From an uncultured Modestobacter sp. (GTDB lineage: Bacteria; Actinomycetota; Actinomycetes; Mycobacteriales; Geodermatophilaceae): DNA of 64,000 nt. A model generated the notes under the pieces. The model was not told the DNA's origin and did no database searches. It worked only from the letters and a program-made list of their open reading frames with translations. Position 1 is the stretch's first letter, and every line of letters starts with the position of its first letter. This document shows, piece after piece, positions 36,747 to 45,982 of the stretch. The translations under genes and the position numbers were made by a program. The stretch lies in contig NZ_CANKUD010000001.1 in NCBI RefSeq assembly GCF_947486615.1, forward strand, positions 620,001 through 684,000, in the 5' to 3' direction.

Positions 36747-38576
36747 GTGCCGACACCCGAGGTCGACTACCCGCCGCCGCTGGGCCGCCCGGTGCAGCCA
36801 CCCCCGGCACCGGCGGAGACCGGTGTCCCGGACGTGGCGCCCCAGCAGGTGCTGCTCGGTGCCGGCGTGGTCGCGGTGGTCGCTGCCGGTGCCGCGTCGC
36901 TGACCGACGCGGGCTCCACGGCGGGCCTGCTGGTGGTGACCCTGCTGACCACCGCCGCCACCGCCGCGTCGCTCCGCGCCGCCCGCCGTGGCCTGCGCAG
37001 CAGTGAGGAGGCGCTCGCCTCGGCCGCCGTGGTGCTGGCCGCAGTGGGCGCCTGGTCGGCCGGCGACGGCGGTGCGTCCGCGGTGCTGCTCGCCCTGCTG
37101 GCCCCGGTGTTCACCGTGCTCGCGCTGATCGCGCGCACCACCCTGACCTGGCCGGTCGCCGCCTGGGGCGCCCTGCAGTGCGCGGTGCTCAGCGGCCTGA
37201 CCGGCTCGGGCCTGTCGCTGTCCCCGCACGCTGCCGTCGTGCTCGGCACCGCCGTCGTGGGCTTGGCGGTCACCCTCGCCGTCCGCCGGGCCGCGGCCCC
37301 GGTGGCCCTGGTGACCACCGCCGCCTGGTGGACGACCGGCGTCGTGGAGGGCGCCGCCCTGGTCTGGACGACGGAGTCGACGGGCGCCGCCCTGCTCGAC
37401 GGTTCGCTGATGCTGCTCGCCGCGGGCGGGCTGCTGGCCCTGCGACTGCGCCGGCAGCTGCGGCCGCTGCTCGGTCACCGGGCCGTGGTCCCGGTGCTGG
37501 CCGGCGCGGTGGCCGGCGCGGCGGTGTCCGGGGTGCTGCAGACCGCGGGGCCGGTGGGCGTGATGACCAGCGGCTACCTGGGGCTGGCGCTGGCCACGGT
37601 GGTCGGCACGGTGGCCTCCCCCGCGCCCACCGCTCTCCTCCGCCCGGCCGGGCTGACCACCGCAGCGGTGCTCACCGGCCTCGCCGTCGTCCAGCTCTTC
37701 GGCACGGGGCACTGGTCGGCGCTGGCGGCGCTGCTCGCGGCGGCGGCCGTCCCGGCGGTGGTGGTGGCCGCCCGGCAGCCGGCCGACCGGCCCGGCGCGC
37801 TGCCGGTCGCGGTGGTCTGCCTCGCCGCGGCGGTGCTGTTCGCCGAGGCCGACGGCGCGCTCTTCCCCGGGTGGGCCGGTCCGCTGCTCGTCCTGCTCTG
37901 CGTGCTCGCCGTGGCCGGGGCCACCGCGTTGCGCCGGCACCGCACCGAGGTGCCCCTGGTGTGGACCGCGGCGGCCGTTGCCGGACCCGGGCTCGCGCAC
38001 CTCGCGCAGACCGGCGATGCCTCCGGGCTCGCCGCGGGCCTGGCCGTGGTGGGCGCGGCGTTCCTCGGCCACGGCACCGTCACCGGCCGGGCGCCGTCCC
38101 GCGCCGGCGGGTGCGTGGCCCTGGTGCTGGCGGCCTGGCTGGCCGCCGGGTCCGCCGGGGCCGAGGTGCCGGAGGCCTACACCCTGCCGACCGCGGTCGT
38201 GCTGTGGCTGTACTCAGGACGCCGGCTGGCCACCGGCGCCTCCTGGCCGGCCTGGGGTCCGGGGCTGGTCGTCGCCTTCGCCCCGTCGACCTGGCTCGCC
38301 GCCACCGAGCCCGAGCTCACCCGGCTGGTGCTGCTGCTCGTCGCCGCCACGGCGGTCGCCACCGCCGGCGCCCGCTGGGAGGTGCAGGCACCGCTCGTGG
38401 TCGGGGCCGTCGCCCTCGCCGCGGCCGCCGTCGGCCGGCTCACCGTGTACCTCCCGCTGCCCGGTCTGCTCGCGGTGGCCACCGCGGGGATCGTCCTGCT
38501 GCTGGTCGGCGCGGTCTACGAGGAGCGGCGCGAGCGAGCCCGGGCCGCCTTCGCCCGCGTCGCCGACCTGCGCTGA
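36747..38576 (+). CDS. large polytopic membrane protein, unknown
   Basis: 609 residues from GTG 36747 behind GGGAGGAGG. After a Pro-rich N-terminus (about 1-30) it is nearly all hydrophobic: roughly 20 membrane segments of Ala/Val/Leu/Gly, joined by short Arg-rich loops. No transporter motif, charged intramembrane cluster or catalytic motif is recognised. Similar Ala/Val-rich proteins with SCO-type annotation occur widely in actinobacteria without known function. It is probably monocistronic and ends at a strong hairpin. Confidence 0.8.
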   Translation: MPTPEVDYPPPLGRPVQPPPAPAETGVPDVAPQQVLLGAGVVAVVAAGAASLTDAGSTAGLLVVTLLTTAATAASLRAARRGLRSSEEALASAAVVLAAVGAWSAGDGGASAVLLALLAPVFTVLALIARTTLTWPVAAWGALQCAVLSGLTGSGLSLSPHAAVVLGTAVVGLAVTLAVRRAAAPVALVTTAAWWTTGVVEGAALVWTTESTGAALLDGSLMLLAAGGLLALRLRRQLRPLLGHRAVVPVLAGAVAGAAVSGVLQTAGPVGVMTSGYLGLALATVVGTVASPAPTALLRPAGLTTAAVLTGLAVVQLFGTGHWSALAALLAAAAVPAVVVAARQPADRPGALPVAVVCLAAAVLFAEADGALFPGWAGPLLVLLCVLAVAGATALRRHRTEVPLVWTAAAVAGPGLAHLAQTGDASGLAAGLAVVGAAFLGHGTVTGRAPSRAGGCVALVLAAWLAAGSAGAEVPEAYTLPTAVVLWLYSGRRLATGASWPAWGPGLVVAFAPSTWLAATEPELTRLVLLLVAATAVATAGARWEVQAPLVVGAVALAAAAVGRLTVYLPLPGLLAVATAGIVLLLVGAVYEERRERARAAFARVADLR

Positions 38577-38599
38577 TCCGCGGTCGTTGCAGTCGCTGT

Positions 38600-38638
38600 A
38601 CCGGCCGGCGGGCGCCTCGTCGGAACCCGCCGGCCGGT
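38600..38638. terminator. convergent terminator hairpin
   Basis: A 13-bp arm (38600-38612) pairs exactly with 38626-38638 across a 13-base loop. It lies between the stops of the membrane-protein gene and the opposing enoyl-CoA hydratase gene. Confidence 0.78.
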
Positions 38639-38640
38639 GG

Positions 38641-39408
38641 TCAGCGACCGGTCCAGGCCGCCCGCTGGCGGGAGGTGAACGACGCCACGCCCGCGGCGAA
38701 GTCCGCGGAGCCGTAGACCCGGTCCAGCACGTCGGCGGCGTCGACCGCGCCGGCCGACGCGTGCAGCCGGCGCAGGGTCTCCTTCGCCGCCCACTGGGTC
38801 AGCGGTGCGTTCGCCAGCAGCCGCTCGACGAGCTCGGCCGTGGCGCCGGTGACGTCCTCGGTCACCCGGGACACGAAGCCCGCGGCGCGCGCCTCCTCGA
38901 CGTCCAGCAGCCGCGCGGACATCAGCATGTCCACCGTCCGGGCGTGCCCGAAGTGCCGCACGGTGAGCGCGAAGCTCGCCGCGGACAGCGTGTTCCCCAG
39001 CGTCCGGGCGATCGGGTAGCCGAACGTCGCGGTCGGGTGGGCGACCCGGATGTCGGCGGCCGCGGCGATGGCCAGCCCCCCGCCGATGCAGAACCCGTCG
39101 ATCGCCGCGACCACCGGCACGGTCACGGCCAGCAGGCGGCCGATCGTCGCGTCGATCTCGGCCTCGTAGGCGACCCCCCGCGGCCCGTCGAAGCCGGCGA
39201 ACTGGGCGATGTCGGTGCCCGCGACGAACGCCTTGCCGCCCGCGCCGCGCAGCACCACCACCCGGACGGCGTCGTCGGCATCGGCCCGCTCGCAGGCCTC
39301 GACCAGCCCCTGGTACATCCCGAAGGTCATCGCGTTGCGCTGCGCCGGCCGGTCGAAGGTGACCGACAGCACCGGGCCGTCGACCTCGATGTGCAGGTCC
39401 TCGCTCAC
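38641..39408 (-). CDS. enoyl-CoA hydratase/isomerase family protein
   Basis: 255 residues from GTG 39408. Crotonase motifs GGKAFVAGTDIAQF (about 54-67) and AIDGFCIGGGLAIAAAADI (about 101-119). It overlaps the upstream CoA-transferase gene by GTGA (39405-39408), so the pair is cotranslated: a CoA transferase activates a carboxylic acid, and the hydratase then acts on the acyl-CoA. The carnitine CaiB/CaiD pair has this logic, but the substrate here is unproven. Confidence 0.87.
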   Translation of the reverse strand: MSEDLHIEVDGPVLSVTFDRPAQRNAMTFGMYQGLVEACERADADDAVRVVVLRGAGGKAFVAGTDIAQFAGFDGPRGVAYEAEIDATIGRLLAVTVPVVAAIDGFCIGGGLAIAAAADIRVAHPTATFGYPIARTLGNTLSAASFALTVRHFGHARTVDMLMSARLLDVEEARAAGFVSRVTEDVTGATAELVERLLANAPLTQWAAKETLRRLHASAGAVDAADVLDRVYGSADFAAGVASFTSRQRAAWTGR

Positions 39409-40580
39409 TGCGCGCCCCCGATCGCCGGCTGGGCCGGGGACGACCCCAGCGGTGGCCCGGCGTTCCCCCGCCGGGTCGGCGTCCGGGAGAACCGCATAGG
39501 CGACCCCAGCTGGCGCACCGGCCCCACGGTCGGGTGGTCGGCATCCCAGAGGAAGTCGCGGGCGGTGAGCGCCTCGTCGGTGAAGACCTCGTCGTAGGTC
39601 TGGATGGGGGCGCAGGGCACCCCCGCCTCCTGCAGGACGGCGATCACCTCGCCGCTGGTGCGCGTCGAGGTGACCGCCTCGATCGCCTCGATCAGCTCCG
39701 GCCGGTGCTGCATGCGGGCGCTGTTGTCGGCGAACCGCGGGTCCTCGACGAGCTCGTCGAGCCCGAGCGCGGTGCAGAACCGCTGCCACAGGTTGGGGGT
39801 GTTGGCCCCGATCGTGACGTAGCCGTCGGCGGTGACCACCGCCTGGTAGGGCGCCTGCGACTGGTGCGCCGCACCCTGCCGCTCGGGCACCGTCCCGTCG
39901 CCGAAGTACCGGCCGGCCTCCCAGACGGCCAGTGAGACACCGGACTCGAACAGCGAGACGTCCAGGTGCTGGCCGCGCCCGGAGCGGTCCCGCTCGCGCA
40001 GCGCCGCGGTCACCCCGAGCGCGACGTACAGCGCGCTGACCAGGTCGCAGACCGGCACGCCCACCTTGGCCGGGCCGGAGTCCGGGAAGCCGGTGATGCT
40101 CATCAGCCCCGACCTCGCCTGGGCCATGATGTCCAGCCCGGGCTGCTGGGCCAGCGGGCCGTCCTGCCCCCACCCGGACGCCGACGCGTAGACCAGCCGC
40201 GGGTGGTCGGCGGCCAGGTCCTCGTAGCCCAGGCCCAGCCGGCGCATGGCCCCGGGGCGCAGGTTCTCCACCAGGACGTCGGCCTGCCCGATCAGCTCGA
40301 GGAAGGCCGCCCGGCCCTGCTCGGACTTGAGGTCCAGCTCGACGGACTCCTTGTTCCGGTTCAGCCGCAGGAACGGCGAGCTCTCGCCGTTCACGAACGG
40401 CGCGTTCCCCCGGACGAAGTCACCGGTGCCGGGGGTCTCCACCTTGATCACCCGCGCGCCGAGGTCGGCCAGGTGCATGGTCGCCCAGGGAGCGGCGATG
40501 AACGCGCCCACCTCCACCACGGTGACTCCGGCCAGGGGTGGCTCAGCGGGCTCGGACGGAGCCGGTGCGAGCTCGGTCAT
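39405..40580 (-). CDS. CaiB/BaiF family (class III) CoA transferase
   Basis: 391 residues from ATG 40580 behind AGGAGGAGA. Class III signature: GAFIAAPWATMHLADLGARV (about 25-44), KVETPGTGDFVRG, NRNKESVELDL and the catalytic Asp in QPGLDIMAQARSG. It moves CoA between an acyl-CoA and a free carboxylate through an aspartyl intermediate. Coupled to an enoyl-CoA hydratase and 121 bases downstream of the GntP-type permease, so it may belong to the same carboxylate-use cluster. Confidence 0.9.
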   Translation of the reverse strand: MTELAPAPSEPAEPPLAGVTVVEVGAFIAAPWATMHLADLGARVIKVETPGTGDFVRGNAPFVNGESSPFLRLNRNKESVELDLKSEQGRAAFLELIGQADVLVENLRPGAMRRLGLGYEDLAADHPRLVYASASGWGQDGPLAQQPGLDIMAQARSGLMSITGFPDSGPAKVGVPVCDLVSALYVALGVTAALRERDRSGRGQHLDVSLFESGVSLAVWEAGRYFGDGTVPERQGAAHQSQAPYQAVVTADGYVTIGANTPNLWQRFCTALGLDELVEDPRFADNSARMQHRPELIEAIEAVTSTRTSGEVIAVLQEAGVPCAPIQTYDEVFTDEALTARDFLWDADHPTVGPVRQLGSPMRFSRTPTRRGNAGPPLGSSPAQPAIGGAQ

Positions 40581-40701
40581 CGTCTCTCCTCCTGTGGTGC
40601 GTGTCGGTCGTGCGGGGGCCGCGGGCAGCCCCCGGCGCACGGGCCCACCGGGTCGGGTGGGACGGATCAGGTACGGCAGGTCAGGTCCAGCAGACCAGAG
40701 A

Positions 40702-42153
40702 TCAGAGCACCAGGCTCAGCAGGAGCACGACGCCGAGACCCACCACCGAGGCCACCGTGGTCGAGGTACCGACCACCTTCACCGCCCCCTTGGTCGTCTG
40801 GCCGAGCAGGTTCTTGGCCATCCAGAAGAAGTTGCTGTGCACCGTCATCAGGAACAGCGAACCGGAGGCCGCGGCCAGCGCGATGAGCACCGGGTCGATG
40901 CCGGCGCCCGCGGCCACCGGGCCGAGGATGCCGGCGGCGGTGATCGCCGCGACGCTGACCGAGCCGATCGCCACGTGCAGCACGACGGCGATCAGCCACG
41001 CCAGCAGGATCGGCGGGCCGGCACTGCTCTCGAAGAACTCACCGAGCACGTCGCCCAGCCCGGTCGCCCGGACGAGCCCGGCCAGCGAGCCGCCCAGCCC
41101 GGTGAGCAGCAGCACCTCACCGAGGTTGCTGAACGAGCGGTCCAGCGCCCGCTTGACGCCGGACTGGCCGCGGTAGACCTGGGTGAGCGCGACGGCGGCG
41201 AAGGAACCGATGAGCAGCGCGATCGTCGGCTCGGAGAGGAAGGCCAGCAGCGCGTTCTCGACGCCGAACACGTCGCTGAGCGACCCGGCGGCGATCAGCA
41301 CCAACGAGACGGCGACCGGCGACACGGCCAGCGCGATCGGGGCGCGGCGCTGCCCGGTCTCCGTGTCGGCCGGCGCGGTGGCCACGGCGGCGCGGCCATG
41401 CGCCGTCCCGCCCTGCGCCGCCCCGCCGGCTGGCGTGACGCCGGTACCGGCAGTGTCCGCGTCGTCCCCTGCGGCGCCGATGCCGTCCAGCCGGTCGAAG
41501 GTCTCCCGGTCCTCGTCGGTGGCCGCGTCCCAGAAGCGGGTGCGGTCGACCAGCAGGTGCACGATCGCGATGGTCACCACGATGGTGACCACACCGGCCA
41601 CCGTGCCGAAGAGCAGGTAGCGCCACAGCGGGATGTCGATGACGCCGGCCAGCGCCAGCGACCCGACGCTGGGGATCATCATCGTCAGCCCCACGAGGAT
41701 GCCGGTGACCAGCGCGGACGCGATCCGCGGGATGCCCTTCGGGCCGATCTCCCGGGCCATGCCGCGGGCGATCGGCGCGGTCACCACGAGCATGACGTCG
41801 GCGAAGATCGCCTGCAGCGCGGTGCCCACGGTGACGCCGAGTGCGTACGGCGACCGCCGGGGGCCGAACATGCGCAGCAGGCCGCGGACGATCCGGTCGA
41901 TCACCCCGAGCTCGGACATCGTCGTCCCCAGCGTGATGCCGAAGGCGATGAGCAGGCCGATCTCGGCGAGGATCTCGCCGAAGCCGGTGCTCAGCGTGGT
42001 GACCGTGCCGTCCAGCCCGAGGCCCGAGGCGATGCCGAGGTAGAGGATGCCGCCCAGCAGGGCGTACACCGGGTGCACCTTCAGCGCGACGATCAGGACG
42101 ATGACGCCCACGATCGTGATGGCGGTGTGCAGCAGCAGGATGCCGTCGCTCAT
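40702..42153 (-). CDS. GntP family permease (hydroxycarboxylate transporter candidate)
   Basis: 483 residues from ATG 42153 with about 12 membrane segments. The N-terminal VHPVYALLGGILYLGIASGL and the AIFADVMLVVTAPIARGMA segments match the GntP gluconate/hydroxy-acid permease family. A charged cytoplasmic loop of about 75 residues (around 240-310, rich in Asp, Ala and Gly) interrupts the middle. An operator palindrome identical to those before lutA lies 67-77 bases upstream of the start (42220-42230), so the likely substrate is lactate or a related 2-hydroxy acid. No lactate permease of the LctP type is present here. Confidence 0.85.
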   Translation of the reverse strand: MSDGILLLHTAITIVGVIVLIVALKVHPVYALLGGILYLGIASGLGLDGTVTTLSTGFGEILAEIGLLIAFGITLGTTMSELGVIDRIVRGLLRMFGPRRSPYALGVTVGTALQAIFADVMLVVTAPIARGMAREIGPKGIPRIASALVTGILVGLTMMIPSVGSLALAGVIDIPLWRYLLFGTVAGVVTIVVTIAIVHLLVDRTRFWDAATDEDRETFDRLDGIGAAGDDADTAGTGVTPAGGAAQGGTAHGRAAVATAPADTETGQRRAPIALAVSPVAVSLVLIAAGSLSDVFGVENALLAFLSEPTIALLIGSFAAVALTQVYRGQSGVKRALDRSFSNLGEVLLLTGLGGSLAGLVRATGLGDVLGEFFESSAGPPILLAWLIAVVLHVAIGSVSVAAITAAGILGPVAAGAGIDPVLIALAAASGSLFLMTVHSNFFWMAKNLLGQTTKGAVKVVGTSTTVASVVGLGVVLLLSLVL

Positions 42154-42201
42154 GAACAGGGACCATTCTGTCGAGCGCGTCGCCTCGTCGATGGTGCGCG
42201 C

Positions 42202-42234
42202 GGTGTGGTCGGACCTCAGTGGTCCGACCACACC
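42202..42234. promoter_or_regulatory. LutR/FadR-type operator before the permease gene
   Basis: A perfect inverted repeat with 14-bp arms (42202-42215 and 42221-42234) and a five-base centre. It contains TGGTCCGACCA (42220-42230), the same 11-mer found twice before lutA. The TGGTC-N-GACCA form fits the binding sites of FadR-subfamily GntR regulators. Confidence 0.8.
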
Positions 42235-42293
42235 GTAGCGGACGCTGTGACCCAGCTGACAACCAGGCCGTGTCCGCCGTCACGTGTCGGTCG

Positions 42294-42914
42294 TCACCCC
42301 ACGAGGACGACGTCCAGCGTGCGCGGGCCGTGCACGCCCTCCACCCGGTCCAGCTCGATGTCGCTGGTCGCGCTCGGCCCGCTGATGACCGTCAGCGGGC
42401 GTACCGGGTCCAGCGCGGCGAACGCCTGGGGCACCGTGTCGACCAGCTGGCCGACGGTCAGGACGCACACGTGGTGGTCGGGCACCAGGGTCACCGCGCG
42501 GCGGCCCTGCCCCGGCCCGGCGTCCAGCACGACCGAGCCGGTCACGGCGATGCCCAGCCGGCCGAGGGTGACCACGGTGTGCACCCGGTCGAGCTCGGCG
42601 ACCGCCAGCGGCGCGTCGGGTGAGTCCACCCGGACGTCCCCGGACGGGCGCAGGTGCGCCGGCAGGTCGTGCGGCACGACCGCCGGCCGCCCGGCGACCA
42701 GCCGGTCCACCAGCGCGGACAGCTCGGCCTCGGTCGTGCCGGCCGGCACCCGGTGCACGGTCGCCGCGTACTCCTCCACCGCGGCGACGAACCGGTCGGC
42801 GTCGGCCGGTCCGGTCAGCGGCGCGCGCTCGTAGGCCCGGGGGACGGCGACCGGCGCCGGGTCCGGGCCCACCGCGCGGCGGACCGCGGCCAGCACCTCC
42901 TCGCGGGCGCTCAC
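42294..42914 (-). CDS. lutC: LutC/LldG, LUD-domain lactate utilisation protein
   Basis: 206 residues from GTG 42914, which overlaps the lutB stop (GTGA). LUD (DUF162) fold with the typical HTVVTLGRLGIAVTGSVVLD and VLTVGQLVDTVPQA segments and ISGPSATSDIELDRVEGVHG near the C-terminus. It is the third subunit of the LutABC complex that oxidises L-lactate to pyruvate. It is the last gene of the lutABC operon; the permease follows behind its own operator. Confidence 0.92.
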   Translation of the reverse strand: MSAREEVLAAVRRAVGPDPAPVAVPRAYERAPLTGPADADRFVAAVEEYAATVHRVPAGTTEAELSALVDRLVAGRPAVVPHDLPAHLRPSGDVRVDSPDAPLAVAELDRVHTVVTLGRLGIAVTGSVVLDAGPGQGRRAVTLVPDHHVCVLTVGQLVDTVPQAFAALDPVRPLTVISGPSATSDIELDRVEGVHGPRTLDVVLVG

Positions 42915-44383
42915 CGCCCCTCCCCCGCGCCGGGCCGCCGCCGCCACAGCTGCCGGAACGTGCGGCTGGGCAGCGCCGGCAGGTCGCGGCTGCGGGTCCA
43001 GACCGAGCCCGGCCAGGGCAGCCGCCGGAAGCCCCGCCGGCGCCAGGCCAGCAGCCGGCCGCCGCTGATCAGCCGGGACCACCGCCGGGCGTCGGTCATC
43101 GCCCACGCGGCCGCCGCCATGGCGACGTCCTGGCCGCTGGGCACCGTGCGGTCCGCCTCGGCCGCCTCGACCGCGTCGGCCCGCAGCTTCACCAGCATGG
43201 TGGGGATGTCGATCCGCACCGGACAGGCGTCGAAGCACGCGCCGCACAGCGTGGAGGCGAACGGCAGGGTCGAGTTCGGGTCCTTGCCCCCGGTCATCCC
43301 GGTGAGCTGCGGGGAGAGCACCGCCCCGATGGGGCCGGGGTACACCGAGCCGTAGGCGTGCCCGCCGACCCGCTCGTACACGGGGCAGACGTTGAGGCAC
43401 GCGCTGCAGCGGATGCAGTGCAGCGCCGACCTGCCCTCGGGGTCGGCGAGCACCCGGCTGCGGCCGTTGTCCAGCAGCACCAGGTGGAATTCCTGGGGGC
43501 CGTCACCCGGGGTCACCCCGGTCCACAGCGAGGTGTAGGGGTTCATCCGCTCGGCGGTGGAGCTGCGCGGCAGCAGCTGCATGAACACCTCGAGGTCGCC
43601 GAACGTCGGCACCACCTTCTCGATGCCCATCACCGTGATCAGCGTCCGCGGCAGGGTCAGGCACATCCGGCCGTTGCCCTCGGACTCCACCACGGCGAGC
43701 GTGCCGGTGTCCGCGCAGGCGAAGTTGGCGCCGCTGATCGCCACCCCCGCCTCCAGGAAGCGCCGGCGCAGGTAGGCGCGGGCGGCCATCGCCAGCTCCC
43801 GGGGGTCGTCCCCGAGGTCGGCGGGGGCCCCGGGCATCGACTCCCGGAAGACGTCCCGGATCTCCGCCCGGTTCTTGTGGATCGCCGGCACCAGGATGTG
43901 GCTGGGCCGGTCACCGGCCAGCTGCACGATCAGCTCGGCCAGGTCGGTCTCCAGCGCCGCGATGCCCTCGGCCTCCAGGTGCTCGTTGAGGCCGATCTCC
44001 TGGGTGGCCATCGACTTGACCTTCACCACCTCGGTCGCGCCGGCGGCGCGCACCAGGTCGGTCACGATCCGGTTGGCCTCCTCGCCGTCCCGCGCCCAGT
44101 GGACGACGCCACCGCGCGCGGCGACCGCGGCCTCCAGCTGCTCGAGCAGCTGGGGCAGGCGGGCCATCGTGTCGGCCTTGAGCGCTGAGCCGGCCAGTCG
44201 GAGCTGCTCCCAGTCGTCGAGCTCGGCGACGGCGGCCAGCCGCTTGGTGCGGATGGTGCCGGTCGCGTGCGCGAGGTTGCGCCGCAGCTGGTCGTCGGCC
44301 AGACCGGCGGCGGCCGCCGCCGGGAAGGGCCGGTCGCCGCGGACCGCGCCGGTGGCGGTCGGCATGCCGAGGAACGTGCTCAT
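42911..44383 (-). CDS. lutB: LutB/LldF, iron-sulfur lactate utilisation protein
   Basis: 490 residues from ATG 44383. An N-terminal LUD domain is followed by a ferredoxin-type region with CIRCSACLNVCP (about 320-331) and CGACFDACP (about 375), binding two [4Fe-4S] clusters. It passes electrons from lactate within LutABC. The ATG overlaps the lutA stop (ATGA at 44380). The C-terminus is Arg/Trp-rich. Confidence 0.93.
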   Translation of the reverse strand: MSTFLGMPTATGAVRGDRPFPAAAAAGLADDQLRRNLAHATGTIRTKRLAAVAELDDWEQLRLAGSALKADTMARLPQLLEQLEAAVAARGGVVHWARDGEEANRIVTDLVRAAGATEVVKVKSMATQEIGLNEHLEAEGIAALETDLAELIVQLAGDRPSHILVPAIHKNRAEIRDVFRESMPGAPADLGDDPRELAMAARAYLRRRFLEAGVAISGANFACADTGTLAVVESEGNGRMCLTLPRTLITVMGIEKVVPTFGDLEVFMQLLPRSSTAERMNPYTSLWTGVTPGDGPQEFHLVLLDNGRSRVLADPEGRSALHCIRCSACLNVCPVYERVGGHAYGSVYPGPIGAVLSPQLTGMTGGKDPNSTLPFASTLCGACFDACPVRIDIPTMLVKLRADAVEAAEADRTVPSGQDVAMAAAAWAMTDARRWSRLISGGRLLAWRRRGFRRLPWPGSVWTRSRDLPALPSRTFRQLWRRRPGAGEGR

Positions 44384-45162
44384 CGGGCACCCGCCCCCAC
44401 CGCGTCGAGGACCAGGGGCGCCTCGCGGGTCGCGGCCAGGACCTCGGCCAGGTGCCGGGTGCCGATGCCGGTCTGCAGCCGGCTCAGCCCGCCCCCGATG
44501 TGCATCAGGCAGGAGGAGTCGCCGGCGGCGCACACCTGCGCGCCGGTGCTGGTGACCGCGGCCACCTTGTCGGCGAGCATCGCGGCCGAGGTCCCCTCGT
44601 TCTTGAGCGCGAAGGTGCCACCGAAGCCGCAGCAGACGTCGGCCTGCGGCAGCTCGACCAGGTCGATGTCGGCCACCGCCCGCAACAGCTGCAGCGGCTT
44701 GTCGCCCACCCGCAGCATCCGCAGCGAGTGGCAGGTCGGGTGGTAGGTGACCCGGTGCGGGAACCACGCGCCGACGTCGGTGACCCCGAGGACGTCGACC
44801 AGCAGCTCGGACAGCTCGAACGTGCGGGCGGCCAGCAGCTCCGCCCGGGCGGCCGTGGCGGAGTCGCCCTGCCGGCGCGCCGCGGCGGCGTGCTGGTGGC
44901 GGACCGACCCGACGCAGGACCCGGACGGCGCGACCACCGCGTCGCACTCCTCGAGGACCTGCTCGAAGGCGTCGACGTGGTGTCGCACCACCTGGGCGCC
45001 GAGGCGCCAGTAGCCGGTGTTGAGGTGCATCTGGCCGCAGCAGGTCTGCTCCGGCGGGACCACCACCTCGTGCCCCAGCCGGGTCAGCAGGGTGGCCGTC
45101 GCGGTGGCGACGCGCGGGACGACGGCGTCGGCCAGGCAGGTGGTGAACAGGGCGATGCGCAT
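44380..45162 (-). CDS. lutA: LutA/LldE, Cys-rich lactate utilisation protein
   Basis: 260 residues from ATG 45162 behind GGAGG. Two CCG motifs, EQTCCGQMH (about 39-47) and ADVCCGFGGTF (about 172), each paired with later Cys, mark the glycolate-oxidase-type Fe-S/Cys-rich domain (heterodisulfide-reductase-like). First gene of lutABC. It starts 22 bases downstream of two operator palindromes and is transcribed away from the GntR regulator. Confidence 0.93.
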   Translation of the reverse strand: MRIALFTTCLADAVVPRVATATATLLTRLGHEVVVPPEQTCCGQMHLNTGYWRLGAQVVRHHVDAFEQVLEECDAVVAPSGSCVGSVRHQHAAAARRQGDSATAARAELLAARTFELSELLVDVLGVTDVGAWFPHRVTYHPTCHSLRMLRVGDKPLQLLRAVADIDLVELPQADVCCGFGGTFALKNEGTSAAMLADKVAAVTSTGAQVCAAGDSSCLMHIGGGLSRLQTGIGTRHLAEVLAATREAPLVLDAVGAGAR

Positions 45163-45184
45163 CCGGCCTCCGAACGAGCGGGTG

Positions 45185-45219
45185 TGGTCCGACCACGGTA
45201 CCTCCTTGTGGTCCGACCA
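45185..45219. promoter_or_regulatory. double LutR/FadR-type operator, lutA / regulator intergenic
   Basis: Two perfect copies of the palindrome TGGTCCGACCA, at 45185-45195 and 45209-45219, start points 24 bases apart, in the divergent gap between lutA and the regulator gene. Such phased sites suit cooperative binding of a dimeric FadR-family repressor that controls both genes. Confidence 0.85.
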
Positions 45220-45261
45220 CAGCGGAGCCTGGGTCGTGGCGGGCGCTCGTAAGCTGCGGGG

Positions 45262-45975
45262 ATGCGCACCACCGAGACCGTGCTCCAGCACATCGAGGCG
45301 CAGCTGCAGGACCGCTCGCTCACCGTCGGCATGCGGCTGCCCGGAGAGCGGGCACTGGCCGAGCAGCTGGGTGTCTCGCGTGGCTCGGTGCGCGAGGCCC
45401 TGCAGGTGCTGGCCGCGATGGGCGTGGTGCGGCGGGCCGTGGGGTCGGGCGCGGACTCCGGCGCGGTGCTCATCGCCGAGCCGCTCGCCCCGCTGAGCTC
45501 CGCGCTGCGCCTGCACGTGGCCACCCAGGCGTTCCCGGTGAGCGAGGTCGTCGAGACCCGGGTGCTGCTCGAGTCCTGGGCCGTCGCGGGAGCCGCTCGG
45601 GCCGGCCGCCCCCTCGACGGGCTCGTGGCGCTGCTCGACCGGATGGACGACCCCTCGCTGGACGTCCGCGACTTCCTCCGGCTGGACGCCCAGCTGCACG
45701 TCGCGATGGCCGAGCTGTCCGGCAACGCCCTGGTCGGTGCCATCATGGCGTCGCTGCGGTCGTCGATCGAGACCTACGTGCAGGGGTCGGTCCCGCACGT
45801 GGCGGACTGGCCGGCGCTGCTGGACACCCTGCGTGCCGAGCACCGTGCCGTGGTGGCCGCCATCGCGGCCGGCGACCCGGCGCTCGCCTCGGACCGGGTG
45901 TCCCAGCACATCCGGGACTTCTACGTCGTCTCCGGCCTGCACCTGGACGACCCGCCACCGGACCGGGCGGTCTGA
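45262..45975 (+). CDS. GntR/FadR family regulator of lactate utilisation (LutR/LldR-like)
   Basis: 237 residues. N-terminal winged helix with LPGERALAEQLGVSRGSVRE (about 30-49), then a FCD ligand domain with metal/ligand residues (VAMAELSGN around 150 and EHRAV around 194). In E. coli LldR and C. glutamicum LldR, lactate releases the repressor from lld/lut promoters. Here the gene is divergent from lutABC and shares an operator region with two TGGTCCGACCA palindromes; a third lies before the GntP permease. Confidence 0.9.
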   Translation: MRTTETVLQHIEAQLQDRSLTVGMRLPGERALAEQLGVSRGSVREALQVLAAMGVVRRAVGSGADSGAVLIAEPLAPLSSALRLHVATQAFPVSEVVETRVLLESWAVAGAARAGRPLDGLVALLDRMDDPSLDVRDFLRLDAQLHVAMAELSGNALVGAIMASLRSSIETYVQGSVPHVADWPALLDTLRAEHRAVVAAIAAGDPALASDRVSQHIRDFYVVSGLHLDDPPPDRAV

Positions 45976-45982
45976 GCCCCGG

